From Nocardia aurantia (lineage in GTDB: Bacteria; Actinomycetota; Actinomycetes; Mycobacteriales; Mycobacteriaceae): 64,000 nt of DNA. Below are positions 17,092 to 25,984 of this stretch, piece after piece (position 1 is the stretch's first letter; each line of letters begins with the position of its first letter). The notes under the pieces are model-generated. The model was not told where the DNA came from and made no database searches. It saw nothing but the letters and a program-made list of their open reading frames with translations. The stretch spans positions 413,886 through 477,885 of the forward strand of contig NZ_WEGI01000007.1 of assembly GCF_009604425.1 (NCBI RefSeq), read 5' to 3'. Made by a program: the position numbers and the translations under genes.

Positions 17092-20000
17092 TTGGAATAC
17101 TTTCTGTTCGGTCCGATGAGGGTGCGGGCCGATAGCGGAGACCTGCCGCTGGGCGGCCCGAAACAGCGGGCCGTACTGGCGATCCTGGTTCTCGCGGGCG
17201 GTTCGGTCGTGCGATTCGAACGTCTCGTGGACGGGCTGTGGGGTCAGCAGCCACCGGAGAAGGCGCTGGCCTCGCTCCGGTCGTACGTGGCGAATCTCCG
17301 CCGGGCGTTGCAGGACGGCGCGTCCGCACCTCGGCGCCTGACCACCCGGTCCATCGGGTACCACCTCGCCCTCGACGGCGATCCGGTCGACATCCGCCGG
17401 TTCGAGGAGCTGGTCGGCGCGGGCCGGCGCGCGCTGACCCGCGGCGACGCCGCCGCCGCGCACGACCTGCTCACCGACGCCGGACAGCTGTGGTGCGGTG
17501 ATCCGCTGGCCGAATTCAGCGGCTGGGACTTCGCCGACCCGGAGATCGAACGGCTGACCGGCCTGCGCCGCAGCGCGATCGAAGCCCGCTTCGACGCCGC
17601 GCTGCTGCTCGGCCGGCACGCCGATCTGGTGCCGGAGATCGAGGCGGCGATCGCGGCGGTGCCGGTGCACGAACGACTGTGGGCCCAGCTGATGCTGGCG
17701 CTGGCCCGCTCCGGGCGGCGCGCCGAGGCGCTCCAGGCCTACGACCGGGTGCGCGGCGTACTCGATCGGGAATTGGGGGTCGCCCCCGGCGACGATCTGC
17801 GCCGGCTGTTCCACGGCCTGTGCCACGACGACACCGACCCGCCCGCCGGCGTCGCCACCCTGACCCTGACCGTGCCGGTCGCCGACGACCCGGCGCCCGC
17901 CGCCCCGGCCCCGGCCGGGCCCGCCCTCGTCGGCAGATCCGCCGAACTCGCCTGGCTGGCGAAGATGGCCGACGCGGCCGGCCGGGGACACGGCGGCTTC
18001 GCCGTGTTCACCGGCGAGAGCGGCATCGGCAAGACCGCGCTCGCGGCGGCCCTCGCCGAATACGGGCGCGGCGCGGGGATGACCGTGGCCCGCGCCGGTC
18101 ACCCCGACGGTCTGCGAAAACCGTTGCTGTGGGGCTGGATTCAACTGCTGCGGGAACTGGGACATCAACTCGGCGCCGACACCCGCGCACAGGTGCGCGC
18201 CGCGGCACCCGAGGTGGCCGCGCTGGTCCCGGAGTGGCCGGAATGGGAATCGCGACCGATCGCGCGGGAGACGGCCGACCCCGCCTTCGAGGCCATCGAC
18301 GGAATCGTCCGGGCGGTAAGGGAATTCGCCGCCGCGAGTCCACTGCTGCTGATCCTCGACGATGTGCACCGCGCGGATCGGCCCACCCGCGACGCCCTCG
18401 CCCTGCTCGCCGACCGGCTGCATCACCTGCCGGCGCTGATCGTCGTGACCTGGTCCGCGATCGTCTCGGCCGACGATCGGGCCGAATACGATCGCCTCGT
18501 CGGCCGCACCGACGTGTCGGTGCTCGAACTGGCCGGACTCGCCGACGACGACATCGGCGCGCTCGTCGAACAGCTGTCCGGCGTCCCGCCGAGTCCCGGT
18601 TTCGTCGCCGTGCTGCGGCAACACTCGGGCGGCAACCCGTTCTTCGTGCGCGAGATCGTCCGATTCCTGTCCACGCGCAAGCATTTCGACGGCCGCACGC
18701 TCGCGCCGGACGGCGATCCGGTGCCCGACGCGGTCACCGGGGTGGTGCGCCGGCGGATGTCGGACCTGGACGCGGCCACCCGGGCGATCCTGGGCGCGGC
18801 GGCGGTGATCGGCGCGGAATTCGAACCGGTCACGGTGGCCGAGGTACTCGGCCTGCCCGCCGCCACGGTGCGGGCACGGCTGGGTGACGCGCGGCGCGCG
18901 GCGATGATCGACGAAACGGCCGAGCGCCCCGGCTGGTTCACCTTCAGCCACGGCGTGACCCGCAAGGCCGTTGTCGCCCAACTCGATTCGGGCGAACGCG
19001 GCGAACTGCACGCGCTCGTCGCGCGGGCGCGGATGCGGGACGCCGCGGGGCGGTCCTACGAATGGCTGCTCGCCACCGCGGATCACGCCTGGCAGGCGGG
19101 CGCCGCGCTGGACGCGCCGGCGGCCCTGACGATCACGGATCTCGCGCTGGCCGCGGCCGCGACGCGGTCGGCCTACGCGGATATCGCCGCGCTGGCGGAA
19201 CATTCGCTACAGATCTGCGCCCGGCTGCCCCGGGCGCCGGAGCGGTTCGAGCGGGAATCGGCGCTGTGGTTGCGACTGGCGCTGGCGTGGTCGGCGCTCG
19301 CGGGACAGAACCACGAGGACGTCGGCCGGGCGTTCCGGCACGTGTTCGAACTCGGCGACCGGCACGGCACCGCCCGGACCGCCGCGATCGCGCTGCACTG
19401 CCTCGTGCGCTGCGCCCAGGGCCGGTACCGGGAGGCCGCCGCCGTCGCCGGCGAACTGATCGAACGGCACCGGGAAACCGGTGATCCGCCGGCCGCCGCC
19501 GGTTACTACCTGCGCGCGCTGATCGATTGTCTCCGAGGCGATCCGGCGGCGGGGACGGCGAGCCTGGACGCGGCGTTCGCGAACCTCGCGGCCCTCGCCG
19601 AGGCGAGCCCCCTCGCCCGCTGGGACGTCCGCCTGCACGCGGTCGCGGCCGTCGCCCTCGGCCTGTGCGGCGAACAGGAACGGGCCTGGCAGACGGCCCG
19701 GACAGGCATCGACCTCGGCACGGCCGCCGGCGACGCCTACAGCACGGCGATGGTCCGGCTGGCCGCGTTGCAGGCGAACGCGATCCAGGGAATCGTGCCG
19801 GGTACGGCCCGCTCGGCCGACACCGTGGCCCGCGAACTGGCCGAGACCGGCCTGGCGCAGTTGGCGGCGGGCGCCCGGATCGTGCGGGACTGGGCTCGCG
19901 CCCTCGGCCCGGACCGGGAGGACACCGCGGCCGCCGCGCACGAGGCGTACGACATCGTCACCGACGGTGGCGCGACCGTCATGCTGGCCCCGCTGTACCT

Positions 20001-20187
20001 GGCGCTGCTCGCTGATATCGAATCGGCCCGCGACAACATCGACGCGGCACGCGAACTCGTGCACCGCGGCGAACTGCTCGCGACCGCGACCGGCGAACAT
20101 GCCTGGAACAGACTGCTTTCCGAGCGGCTGCACCGGCTGCGGGCCGATTCGGCGATGCCGCGGCGGGTCCAGGATCGCGGCGCCTGA
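17092..20187 (+). CDS. AfsR/SARP-type regulator with BTAD and ATPase domains
   Basis: Large (1031-residue) transcription regulator. Residues 1-95 form an OmpR-type winged helix (GGPKQRAVLAILVLAGGSVV, DGLWGQQPPEKALASLRSYV). The bacterial transcriptional activator domain follows to about 245 (LRRSAIEARFDAALLLGRH, GRRAEALQAYDRVR). A STAND/AAA-type NTPase then has Walker A GESGIGKT (308-315) and Walker B LLILDDVHRAD (about 418-428), and the C-terminal 450 residues are helical, probably TPR-like. There is no LuxR HTH at the end. The start is TTG (17092). Such proteins often control secondary metabolism, but no biosynthetic cluster is adjacent, so the target is unknown. Confidence 0.9.
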   Translation: MEYFLFGPMRVRADSGDLPLGGPKQRAVLAILVLAGGSVVRFERLVDGLWGQQPPEKALASLRSYVANLRRALQDGASAPRRLTTRSIGYHLALDGDPVDIRRFEELVGAGRRALTRGDAAAAHDLLTDAGQLWCGDPLAEFSGWDFADPEIERLTGLRRSAIEARFDAALLLGRHADLVPEIEAAIAAVPVHERLWAQLMLALARSGRRAEALQAYDRVRGVLDRELGVAPGDDLRRLFHGLCHDDTDPPAGVATLTLTVPVADDPAPAAPAPAGPALVGRSAELAWLAKMADAAGRGHGGFAVFTGESGIGKTALAAALAEYGRGAGMTVARAGHPDGLRKPLLWGWIQLLRELGHQLGADTRAQVRAAAPEVAALVPEWPEWESRPIARETADPAFEAIDGIVRAVREFAAASPLLLILDDVHRADRPTRDALALLADRLHHLPALIVVTWSAIVSADDRAEYDRLVGRTDVSVLELAGLADDDIGALVEQLSGVPPSPGFVAVLRQHSGGNPFFVREIVRFLSTRKHFDGRTLAPDGDPVPDAVTGVVRRRMSDLDAATRAILGAAAVIGAEFEPVTVAEVLGLPAATVRARLGDARRAAMIDETAERPGWFTFSHGVTRKAVVAQLDSGERGELHALVARARMRDAAGRSYEWLLATADHAWQAGAALDAPAALTITDLALAAAATRSAYADIAALAEHSLQICARLPRAPERFERESALWLRLALAWSALAGQNHEDVGRAFRHVFELGDRHGTARTAAIALHCLVRCAQGRYREAAAVAGELIERHRETGDPPAAAGYYLRALIDCLRGDPAAGTASLDAAFANLAALAEASPLARWDVRLHAVAAVALGLCGEQERAWQTARTGIDLGTAAGDAYSTAMVRLAALQANAIQGIVPGTARSADTVARELAETGLAQLAAGARIVRDWARALGPDREDTAAAAHEAYDIVTDGGATVMLAPLYLALLADIESARDNIDAARELVHRGELLATATGEHAWNRLLSERLHRLRADSAMPRRVQDRGA

Positions 20188-20248
20188 TCCGCCGCCGGCT
20201 CCAATCCGCTTCCAACACCTCCGCAATCGGCTGGGGATACCGTTGACC

Positions 20249-20572
20249 ATGAGAATCGCCGGCTGCCTCACGGTGGCATTCGCCGTGGCCACCACCCTCC
20301 TGACCGCCTGCTCGGGCTCGGTCTCCGTGGGCACTCGTTCCGTCGACAAGAACGAGGTCGCCGCGCAGATCAGCGGCAAACTCGAGCAGCAGGTCGGCCA
20401 GAAACCCGACTCGGTGACCTGCCCGCAGAACCTCCCGGCGCGCACGGGCGCCACGCTGGTCTGCACGCTCGACGACCAGGGCACGAAATACGACGTCACG
20501 GTCACCGTGACCAGCGTCGACGGCGATCAGGCGAAGTTCGACATCCAGGTCGCCGACACCCCGAAGAACTGA
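20249..20572 (+). CDS. DUF4333 lipoprotein
   Basis: A 107-residue exported lipoprotein. It has the signal MRIAGCLTVAFAVATTLLTAC with lipobox LLTAC, then a DUF4333 domain: VDKNEVAAQISGKLEQQVG, VTCPQNLPARTGATLVCTL (two Cys, likely a disulphide) and YDVTVTVTSVDG. DUF4333 proteins are common in mycolic-acid-containing Actinobacteria and have no known function. The gene follows the BTAD regulator by about 60 bases and may be co-transcribed. A strong hairpin follows. Confidence 0.88.
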   Translation: MRIAGCLTVAFAVATTLLTACSGSVSVGTRSVDKNEVAAQISGKLEQQVGQKPDSVTCPQNLPARTGATLVCTLDDQGTKYDVTVTVTSVDGDQAKFDIQVADTPKN

Positions 20573-20584
20573 CCGCGAAACGAG

Positions 20585-20618
20585 TACGGCCGCCCGTGCA
20601 GCTGCGCGGGCGGCCGTA
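20585..20618. terminator. Bidirectional hairpin
   Basis: A 12-bp perfect inverted repeat (TACGGCCGCCCG / CGGGCGGCCGTA) with a 10-base loop lies between the convergent DUF4333 gene and the L,D-transpeptidase gene. Confidence 0.7.
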
Positions 20619-20629
20619 TTCGCGCGGAC

Positions 20630-21853
20630 TCATCCGGCGAGGGCGCTGCCCTTCACCCACTCGTCCCACGGGACCGTCCAGTCACCGTTGTTCCACATGC
20701 TCAGCCCCGGTCCGCTGGTGTTGTGCACCTCGACCACGTCACCCGGGATCGACCAGTTGTAGAACCACTGCGCGTTGGCGCCGTTGAGGTTGAGGCAGCC
20801 GTGCGAGGTGTCGCTGCTGCCCTGCGCCCACACCGTCGAGTCGAGCTGGTGCAGGTAGATGCCGTCGGCGCTGATCCGGGTCGCCCAGTTGATGGCCTCC
20901 TTGTAGCCGAGCCGGTCGTTGACCGGCAGGCCGTAGGTGGAGGAGTCCATGATCACCGGGTTGCCCTTGTCCATCACCGTGTAGGTGCCGGCCGGGGTGT
21001 TGAAGTAGATCGTCTTGCCCGCGAAGGTGTCGCTGCCGCCGCGGCCCATCGAGGTGGGCATCGTGCGGATCAGCTGGCCGTTCTCGAACACCTGCACCTG
21101 ATGGGTGTTGTCGTCGGCGATCGACACGTGCGAGGGGCCGATGAGGAACGAGGTCTTCGAGTCCTCCTGGCCGTACAGGCCGGGACCGACCTGTGTGCCG
21201 TACAGGCTCGCGTTCACGGTCACCCTGGTGTTCGCGGGCCAGTACTGCTGCGGCCGGAAGTGCGCGTTGCGGTCGTCGAGCCAGTACCAGGAACCCTGCA
21301 CCGGCGGGTCGGCGGTGACCTGGAGCTTGCGCTCGGCGGCGGCCTTGTCCGAGATCGCCTCGTCGAAGTGGGCGACGATGACCGTGCCGACGCCGTACGT
21401 GCCGCCCTCGGCCAGCGGCTGCCCGAACGTGGTGGTCAGGTACACCTTGGTCTGGTTGCCCGGCGTCAGCGTGGTGAACGTCGAGCTGACCGGGCCGGTC
21501 GGGCCGGTCAGCGTGATGCCCTTCGCGGCGACGGTGTACGTGTGCCCGTACCCGAGCGCGGCCGTGGGCTTCCAGGCGGTCTTGTCCGGGGTGAGGATGC
21601 CGTCGACCGGTTTGCCGTCCTCGTTGGTCATGGTCACCGACGTCAGAATGCCGTCGGTCGCGCTCACTTCGATCTTGCCCAGCGGATCGACGTCGTCGCC
21701 GCCGTTCGGGCTGACGACGATGGCCGGGGCGGCGGGACCGCCCCCGCTCGTCGCCGGTTTCGGTGCCCCCGTCGAAGACGAGCACGCAGCCATCAGCATC
21801 GTCACCAGGGTCAAGCCCATCGCGACACTGAATCGGCGGCGGCGACCTGACAT
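20630..21853 (-). CDS. L,D-transpeptidase (mycobacterial LdtB type), lipoprotein
   Basis: Cell-wall enzyme that makes 3-3 peptidoglycan crosslinks outside the membrane. It has a lipoprotein signal (VAMGLTLVTMLMAACSSS, lipobox LMAAC), two Ig-like domains of about 100 residues each (VVSPNGGDDVDPLGKIEVSA; TFTTLTPGNQTKVYLTTTFG), and a YkuD catalytic domain with GIYLHQLD, then SHGCLNLN (350-357) with catalytic Cys353. The C-terminal Trp-rich tail (MWNNGDWTVPWDEW) is typical of the LdtMt2 group. Length (407) matches LdtMt2. It lies next to the two-component and ectoine genes, so envelope-stress control is possible but unproven. Confidence 0.94.
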   Translation of the reverse strand: MSGRRRRFSVAMGLTLVTMLMAACSSSTGAPKPATSGGGPAAPAIVVSPNGGDDVDPLGKIEVSATDGILTSVTMTNEDGKPVDGILTPDKTAWKPTAALGYGHTYTVAAKGITLTGPTGPVSSTFTTLTPGNQTKVYLTTTFGQPLAEGGTYGVGTVIVAHFDEAISDKAAAERKLQVTADPPVQGSWYWLDDRNAHFRPQQYWPANTRVTVNASLYGTQVGPGLYGQEDSKTSFLIGPSHVSIADDNTHQVQVFENGQLIRTMPTSMGRGGSDTFAGKTIYFNTPAGTYTVMDKGNPVIMDSSTYGLPVNDRLGYKEAINWATRISADGIYLHQLDSTVWAQGSSDTSHGCLNLNGANAQWFYNWSIPGDVVEVHNTSGPGLSMWNNGDWTVPWDEWVKGSALAG

Positions 21854-22109
21854 GGTGTTTCTCCTGCGCTTCGCCGTGCGACGCGGGCCCGTGCCCCCGG
21901 CGCACCATCACCTACTGATTTCGAATCGCCAGTTTACGGGGCAGATCGCCGTTGCGGCATCCGGAGGTGTTGCCGTGGTTTTACGCGCGGGTTGCCGGGG
22001 TATGTCTGTCCCCGGGGTTGTGCCCGCGTCACGTTGTTCCCGCGAGTACGGATGGATCACGATGCACTCCGTTCGAGCAAGATCGTCGGCCGGTAGGATG
22101 CTCACCGTT

Positions 22110-22823
22110 ATGAATGCGAACCTGATGATCGTCGAGGACGACGACGGGGTTCGTGCATCCCTCCGGATGGCGATGGAGGACGAGGGCTACGAGGTCACCG
22201 AGGCCGAGCACGGCGAGGCCGCCCTCGAACGCCTGCGCGAGCAGGGCGCTCCCGATGTCATGATCGTCGACCTGATGCTCGGCGGCGCGATGGACGGCTT
22301 CTCCTGTATCCGCGAGATCCGCCGCGACCACGACGTCCCGATCATCGTGGTCAGCGCCCGCGACGACACCCACGACGTGGTGGCCGCGCTGGAGGCCGGG
22401 GCCGACGACTACGTCACCAAGCCGTTCGAGATCAAGGAGATCACCGCCCGGATGCGCGCGTTGCGCCGGCGCGCCCAGCCCGCCGCCGAACCGCCGCCGC
22501 CCCCGGAGCTGGCCCTGGACGCCGACCCGGAGGCCCCGCTGCTGCTCTCCCCCGACGCCGGGACCGTGCGCCGGGGCGAGGCCGACGTGCATCTCACCGT
22601 GACCGAGTTCCGGCTGCTGTGCGAACTGGCGGAGACCCCGGGCCGGGTGCTGTCGCGCAGCGCCCTGCTGGAGCGGGTCTGGGATCGTGGCCACTTCGGT
22701 GACGAGCGCATCGTCGACGTCCACGTGCGCCGGCTGCGCACCAAGATCGAGAAGGACCCCTCGGATCCCGCCATCGTGGTGACGGTCCGGGGACTGGGTT
22801 ACCGGCTGGATGTCCAGCGCTGA
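22110..22823 (+). CDS. OmpR-family response regulator
   Basis: DNA-binding response regulator of about 237 residues. The receiver domain has acidic residues EDDD near the start, the phospho-acceptor Asp54 in MIVDLMLGG, and the conserved Lys in DDYVTKPFEI. A Pro-rich linker leads to a winged helix with VTEFRLLCELAETPGRVLSR and RIVDVHVRRLRTKIE. ATG 22110 (MNANLMIVEDD) is preferred; ATG 22098 is in frame just upstream but abuts the AGG that would serve as its ribosome site. It overlaps the kinase gene by 14 bases, so the two are one transcript. Confidence 0.93.
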   Translation: MNANLMIVEDDDGVRASLRMAMEDEGYEVTEAEHGEAALERLREQGAPDVMIVDLMLGGAMDGFSCIREIRRDHDVPIIVVSARDDTHDVVAALEAGADDYVTKPFEIKEITARMRALRRRAQPAAEPPPPPELALDADPEAPLLLSPDAGTVRRGEADVHLTVTEFRLLCELAETPGRVLSRSALLERVWDRGHFGDERIVDVHVRRLRTKIEKDPSDPAIVVTVRGLGYRLDVQR

Positions 22824-23703
22824 CGGCCGGGCCGCCGCGGTCGCCGTCGGCGCCGGACTGGCCGTCGCGCTGCTGACGGCCGTGACGGCCCTCACCGACG
22901 GCCCGTGGGCCACCGCGGCGGTGTGCCTGGCCGGCGGCGCCGGACTGGGTACCGGCCTGTGGCTGGTGCTGCGGCGCTGGGCGCGCGAACAGCAGGCGGC
23001 CGTGGACTCGCTGCGCCGGCAGGCCGGCCGGGAGGACCGGCTGATCGGCGACCTCGGCCACGAACTGCGCAACCCCGTCACCACCCTGTCGACCAGCGTG
23101 GAGGTGCTGAGCCGGCACGAGGCGGAGATCCCGGACCGGCCGCGCCGGGCGCTGCGACTGGCCCGCACCGAGATCGAACATCTGCGCCGGCTGCTGGACG
23201 ATCTGCTCGCCCTGGCCCGCGCCGAGGCGGGGGTGCACACCGTCGAGGCCCGCCCGGTGTCGCTGCGCGAACTGCTCGCCTACGTGCTGTCCGGACGGCA
23301 GCTGACGCCGGAGCTGCTCGCCCCGGGCCCCGATCTCGTCGTGACCGCGCGGCCCGCCGAGCTCGAGCGAGCCCTCGGCAACCTCGTCGACAACGCCCAG
23401 CGCCACGGCGGCGGGCTGGTCCGGCTCGGGCTGGCGCCGGCCGGGACCTGGGCCGTGATCACGGTCGACGACGCCGGCCCCGGCGTGCCCGCGGCCGACC
23501 GCGAGCGCATCTTCGAACGCTTCGAGACCGGGCGGCGCGGCCGGCGCGGCACCGGCATCGGGCTCGCGCTGGTCGCGGAGACCGTCGTCGGCCACGGCGG
23601 GCAGGTCGAATGCGACGCCCGGCCCGGCGGCGGCGCGCGGTTCATCGTGCGGCTGCCGGCCGTGACGGATGTCACTCCACCTGGGATTGTCACGGAACAG
23701 TAA
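22810..23703 (+). CDS. Sensor histidine kinase with minimal sensor region
   Basis: Partner kinase of the preceding regulator, 297 residues. Two hydrophobic N-terminal segments (AAAVAVGAGLAVALLTAVTA and WATAAVCLAGGAGLGTGLWL) are joined by only a few residues, so there is hardly any extracellular part. It is an intramembrane-sensing type. The H-box DLGHELRNPVTTLS holds His84. The N-box NLVDNAQRHG and the G-boxes DDAGPGVP and GTGIGLAL are intact. The stop is 46 bases before ectA on the same strand, which suggests, but does not prove, that it senses envelope or osmotic stress and acts on the ectoine genes. Confidence 0.92.
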   Translation: MSSADGRAAAVAVGAGLAVALLTAVTALTDGPWATAAVCLAGGAGLGTGLWLVLRRWAREQQAAVDSLRRQAGREDRLIGDLGHELRNPVTTLSTSVEVLSRHEAEIPDRPRRALRLARTEIEHLRRLLDDLLALARAEAGVHTVEARPVSLRELLAYVLSGRQLTPELLAPGPDLVVTARPAELERALGNLVDNAQRHGGGLVRLGLAPAGTWAVITVDDAGPGVPAADRERIFERFETGRRGRRGTGIGLALVAETVVGHGGQVECDARPGGGARFIVRLPAVTDVTPPGIVTEQ

Positions 23704-23749
23704 AGTTTCCGTCCGGTAAAACTCAACATCAAGTGGCAACTCTGTCCCT

Positions 23750-24331
23750 GTGACCCAGACCAGAACCCTCAGCCGGACCGCCGCCGAGACCGCGGTCGGT
23801 CGCGCTGCCGAGACGACCACGGTCATTCGCGCGCCACGGACCGCAGACGGCGCACCGCTGTGGCGGATCGCCGTGGATTCCCGAGTGCTGGACGCCAATT
23901 CCAGCTACGCCTACCTGCTCTGGTGCCGCGACTTCCGATCCACCTCCGTGGTCGCCGAGATCGATTCGCAGGTGGCCGGTTTCGTCATCGGATACCTCCG
24001 TCCGCAGGCTCGAAACACGTTGTTCGTGTGGCAGGTCGCCGTCGACCATCGCTTCCGCGGCCGCGGCCTGGCCGGCACGATGCTGGACCGGCTGGTCGGC
24101 AACGTTGCGGCACACGGCGTTTCGACCCTGGAGACCACGGTGTCCCCGGACAACGACGCCTCGCTGGCGATGTTCGCCGCGCTCGCGCGCCGGCACGGCA
24201 CCGAACTCGAGCGGGAAGAACTGTTCACCCCACCAGATTTTCCGGACGGGCACCAAGCCGAGGACCTGTACCGGATCGCGCTGCAGACGGCGGCGCACAC
24301 CGAAGAGGAGATCATCGATGACCACCGCTGA
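23750..24331 (+). CDS. ectA: L-2,4-diaminobutyrate acetyltransferase EctA
   Basis: First dedicated step of ectoine synthesis: acetylates diaminobutyrate with acetyl-CoA. The 193-residue GNAT protein shows SSYAYLLWCRDF, SQVAGFVIGYLRP, the acetyl-CoA loop VAVDHRFRGRGLAGTMLDRL, and TVSPDNDASLAMFAALARRH, all typical of EctA. The start is GTG at 23750. It lies 46 bases after the histidine kinase gene and overlaps ectB by 14 bases. Ectoine is a compatible solute against salt and drying, so this is part of an osmoprotectant operon. Confidence 0.96.
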   Translation: MTQTRTLSRTAAETAVGRAAETTTVIRAPRTADGAPLWRIAVDSRVLDANSSYAYLLWCRDFRSTSVVAEIDSQVAGFVIGYLRPQARNTLFVWQVAVDHRFRGRGLAGTMLDRLVGNVAAHGVSTLETTVSPDNDASLAMFAALARRHGTELEREELFTPPDFPDGHQAEDLYRIALQTAAHTEEEIIDDHR

Positions 24332-25580
24332 GATGACCGTTTTCGAGTCCATGGAATCGAACGTGCGCGGCTATTGCCGCGACTGGCCGACCCTGTTCGA
24401 CACCGCCTCCGGCGCCTGGCTGCGCGACAGCCAGGGCCGCGACTACCTGGACTTCTTCGCCGGTGCGGGCGCGCTGAACTACGGCCACAACAACCCGGTC
24501 CTGAAGGCCGCGCTGATCGACTACATCGCGCGCGACGGGATCACCCACGGCCTGGACATGTCCACGGCCGCCAAACGGGATCTGCTGCAGGCCATCGACC
24601 GGGTGCTGCTGACCCCGCGCGGACTGGACTACAAGGTGCAGTTCCCCGGCCCGACCGGCGCCAACGCCGTGGAGGCGGCACTCAAGCTGGCGCGTAAGGT
24701 GACCGGCCGCACCACGGTGCTGAACTTCACCAACGCCTTCCACGGCATGACCCTGGGCGCGCTGGCCGTGACCGGCAACGCCGCCAAGCGCGCGGGCGCG
24801 GGAGTGCCGCTGTCCCACGTGAATTCGATGCCCTTCGACGGCTACCTGGACGACGCCGACGAGCTGTCCTGGATGGAGCGCGCGCTGGACGACGGCTCCT
24901 CGGGCGTCGACAAGCCCGCGGCGGTGATCGTCGAGACCGTGCAGGGCGAGGGCGGGGTCAACGTGGCGCGGCCGCAGTGGCTGCGCCGCCTGGCCGAATT
25001 GTGCTCCGCGCGTGACATTCTGCTGATCGTCGACGATGTGCAGATGGGCTGCGGCCGGACCGGGCCGTTCTTCTCCTTCGAGGTCGCGGGGATCACCCCC
25101 GACATCGTCACGTTGTCGAAATCCATCGGCGGCTACGGACTTCCGATGGCGCTGGTACTGATGCGGCCCGAGCTGGACCAGTGGACCCCGGGCGAGCACA
25201 ACGGCACCTTCCGCGGCAACAACCCGGCCTTCGTCACCGCGACGGCCGCGCTGGAGCACTTCTGGTCCGACGGCACCCTCGCGGAATCCACCGCGGCCAA
25301 GGGTGATCGGATCCAGCGGTCGTTCACCGAACTGGTCGACGAATACCCGGGGCTCTCCACCCGGGGCCGGGGCCTGGTGCAGGGCCTGGTGTTCGAGGAG
25401 GCCTCGGAGGCGGGCAAGGTGTGCCACATCGCGTTCGAGCAGGGCCTGCTGGTGGAGACCTCCGGCGCCGACGACGAGGTGGTGAAACTGCTTCCGCCGC
25501 TGACGATCACCGACGACGAGCTGGATCACGGCCTGGGCGTGCTCACCCGGTCGGTCGCGGCCGTGCGGGGAGGCCACTGA
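24318..25580 (+). CDS. ectB: Diaminobutyrate-2-oxoglutarate transaminase EctB
   Basis: PLP-dependent class III aminotransferase that turns aspartate semialdehyde into diaminobutyrate with glutamate as donor. It has 420 residues. The PLP lysine is Lys268 in TLSKSIGGYGLPMALV. The cofactor-binding Asp lies in IVDDVQMGCGRTGPFF. GPTGANAVEAALKLARK binds phosphate. ATG 24318 has GAAGAGGAG upstream and lies inside the end of ectA. The gene is followed by ectC after one base, so the four ect genes are translationally coupled. Confidence 0.97.
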   Translation: MTTAEMTVFESMESNVRGYCRDWPTLFDTASGAWLRDSQGRDYLDFFAGAGALNYGHNNPVLKAALIDYIARDGITHGLDMSTAAKRDLLQAIDRVLLTPRGLDYKVQFPGPTGANAVEAALKLARKVTGRTTVLNFTNAFHGMTLGALAVTGNAAKRAGAGVPLSHVNSMPFDGYLDDADELSWMERALDDGSSGVDKPAAVIVETVQGEGGVNVARPQWLRRLAELCSARDILLIVDDVQMGCGRTGPFFSFEVAGITPDIVTLSKSIGGYGLPMALVLMRPELDQWTPGEHNGTFRGNNPAFVTATAALEHFWSDGTLAESTAAKGDRIQRSFTELVDEYPGLSTRGRGLVQGLVFEEASEAGKVCHIAFEQGLLVETSGADDEVVKLLPPLTITDDELDHGLGVLTRSVAAVRGGH

Positions 25581-25581
25581 G

Positions 25582-25974
25582 ATGATCGTGCGCACCACCG
25601 CGGAGATCACCGGCACCGACCGGGACGTGGCCGCCGAGAGCTGGCGCAGCAAGCGCATCGTGCTCGGCGGCGACGGGGTCGGATTCTCCTTCCACGAGAC
25701 CACGATCGAGCCCGGCACCGTCCACGAGTTCCACTATCAGCACCACGTCGAGGCGGTCTGGCTGGTGGAGGGCGAGGGCACCTTGTACGACCTCGACAAC
25801 GACACGACGTACCCGCTCGGCCCCGGCACGATGTACCTGCTGAACGGGCACGAACGGCATCGGGTCGAGAGCCGTACCCGGATGCGGATGCTGTGTGTGT
25901 TCAACCCGCCGGTCACCGGCAAGGAGGTGCACGACGAGAACGGCGTGTACCCGCTGGTGGCCGCAGCAGAATAG
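25582..25974 (+). CDS. ectC: L-ectoine synthase EctC
   Basis: Cyclises N-gamma-acetyl-diaminobutyrate to ectoine. A cupin protein of 130 residues, the normal size. MIVRTTAEITGTDRDV at the start, HYQHHVEAVWLVEGEG with the metal-site residues, and LNGHERHRVESRT toward the end are all EctC hallmarks. It starts one base after the ectB stop and is followed by ectD after ten bases. Confidence 0.97.
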   Translation: MIVRTTAEITGTDRDVAAESWRSKRIVLGGDGVGFSFHETTIEPGTVHEFHYQHHVEAVWLVEGEGTLYDLDNDTTYPLGPGTMYLLNGHERHRVESRTRMRMLCVFNPPVTGKEVHDENGVYPLVAAAE

Positions 25975-25984
25975 GAGTCAGCGG

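Noticed and set aside
16996..19203. 735-codon minus-strand open frame opposite the BTAD regulator
   Set aside because: No start context or motifs; the plus frame has winged-helix, BTAD and Walker motifs.
17092..20187. Regulator of a biosynthetic cluster next door
   Set aside because: No polyketide, peptide or other secondary-metabolite genes lie nearby within the window.
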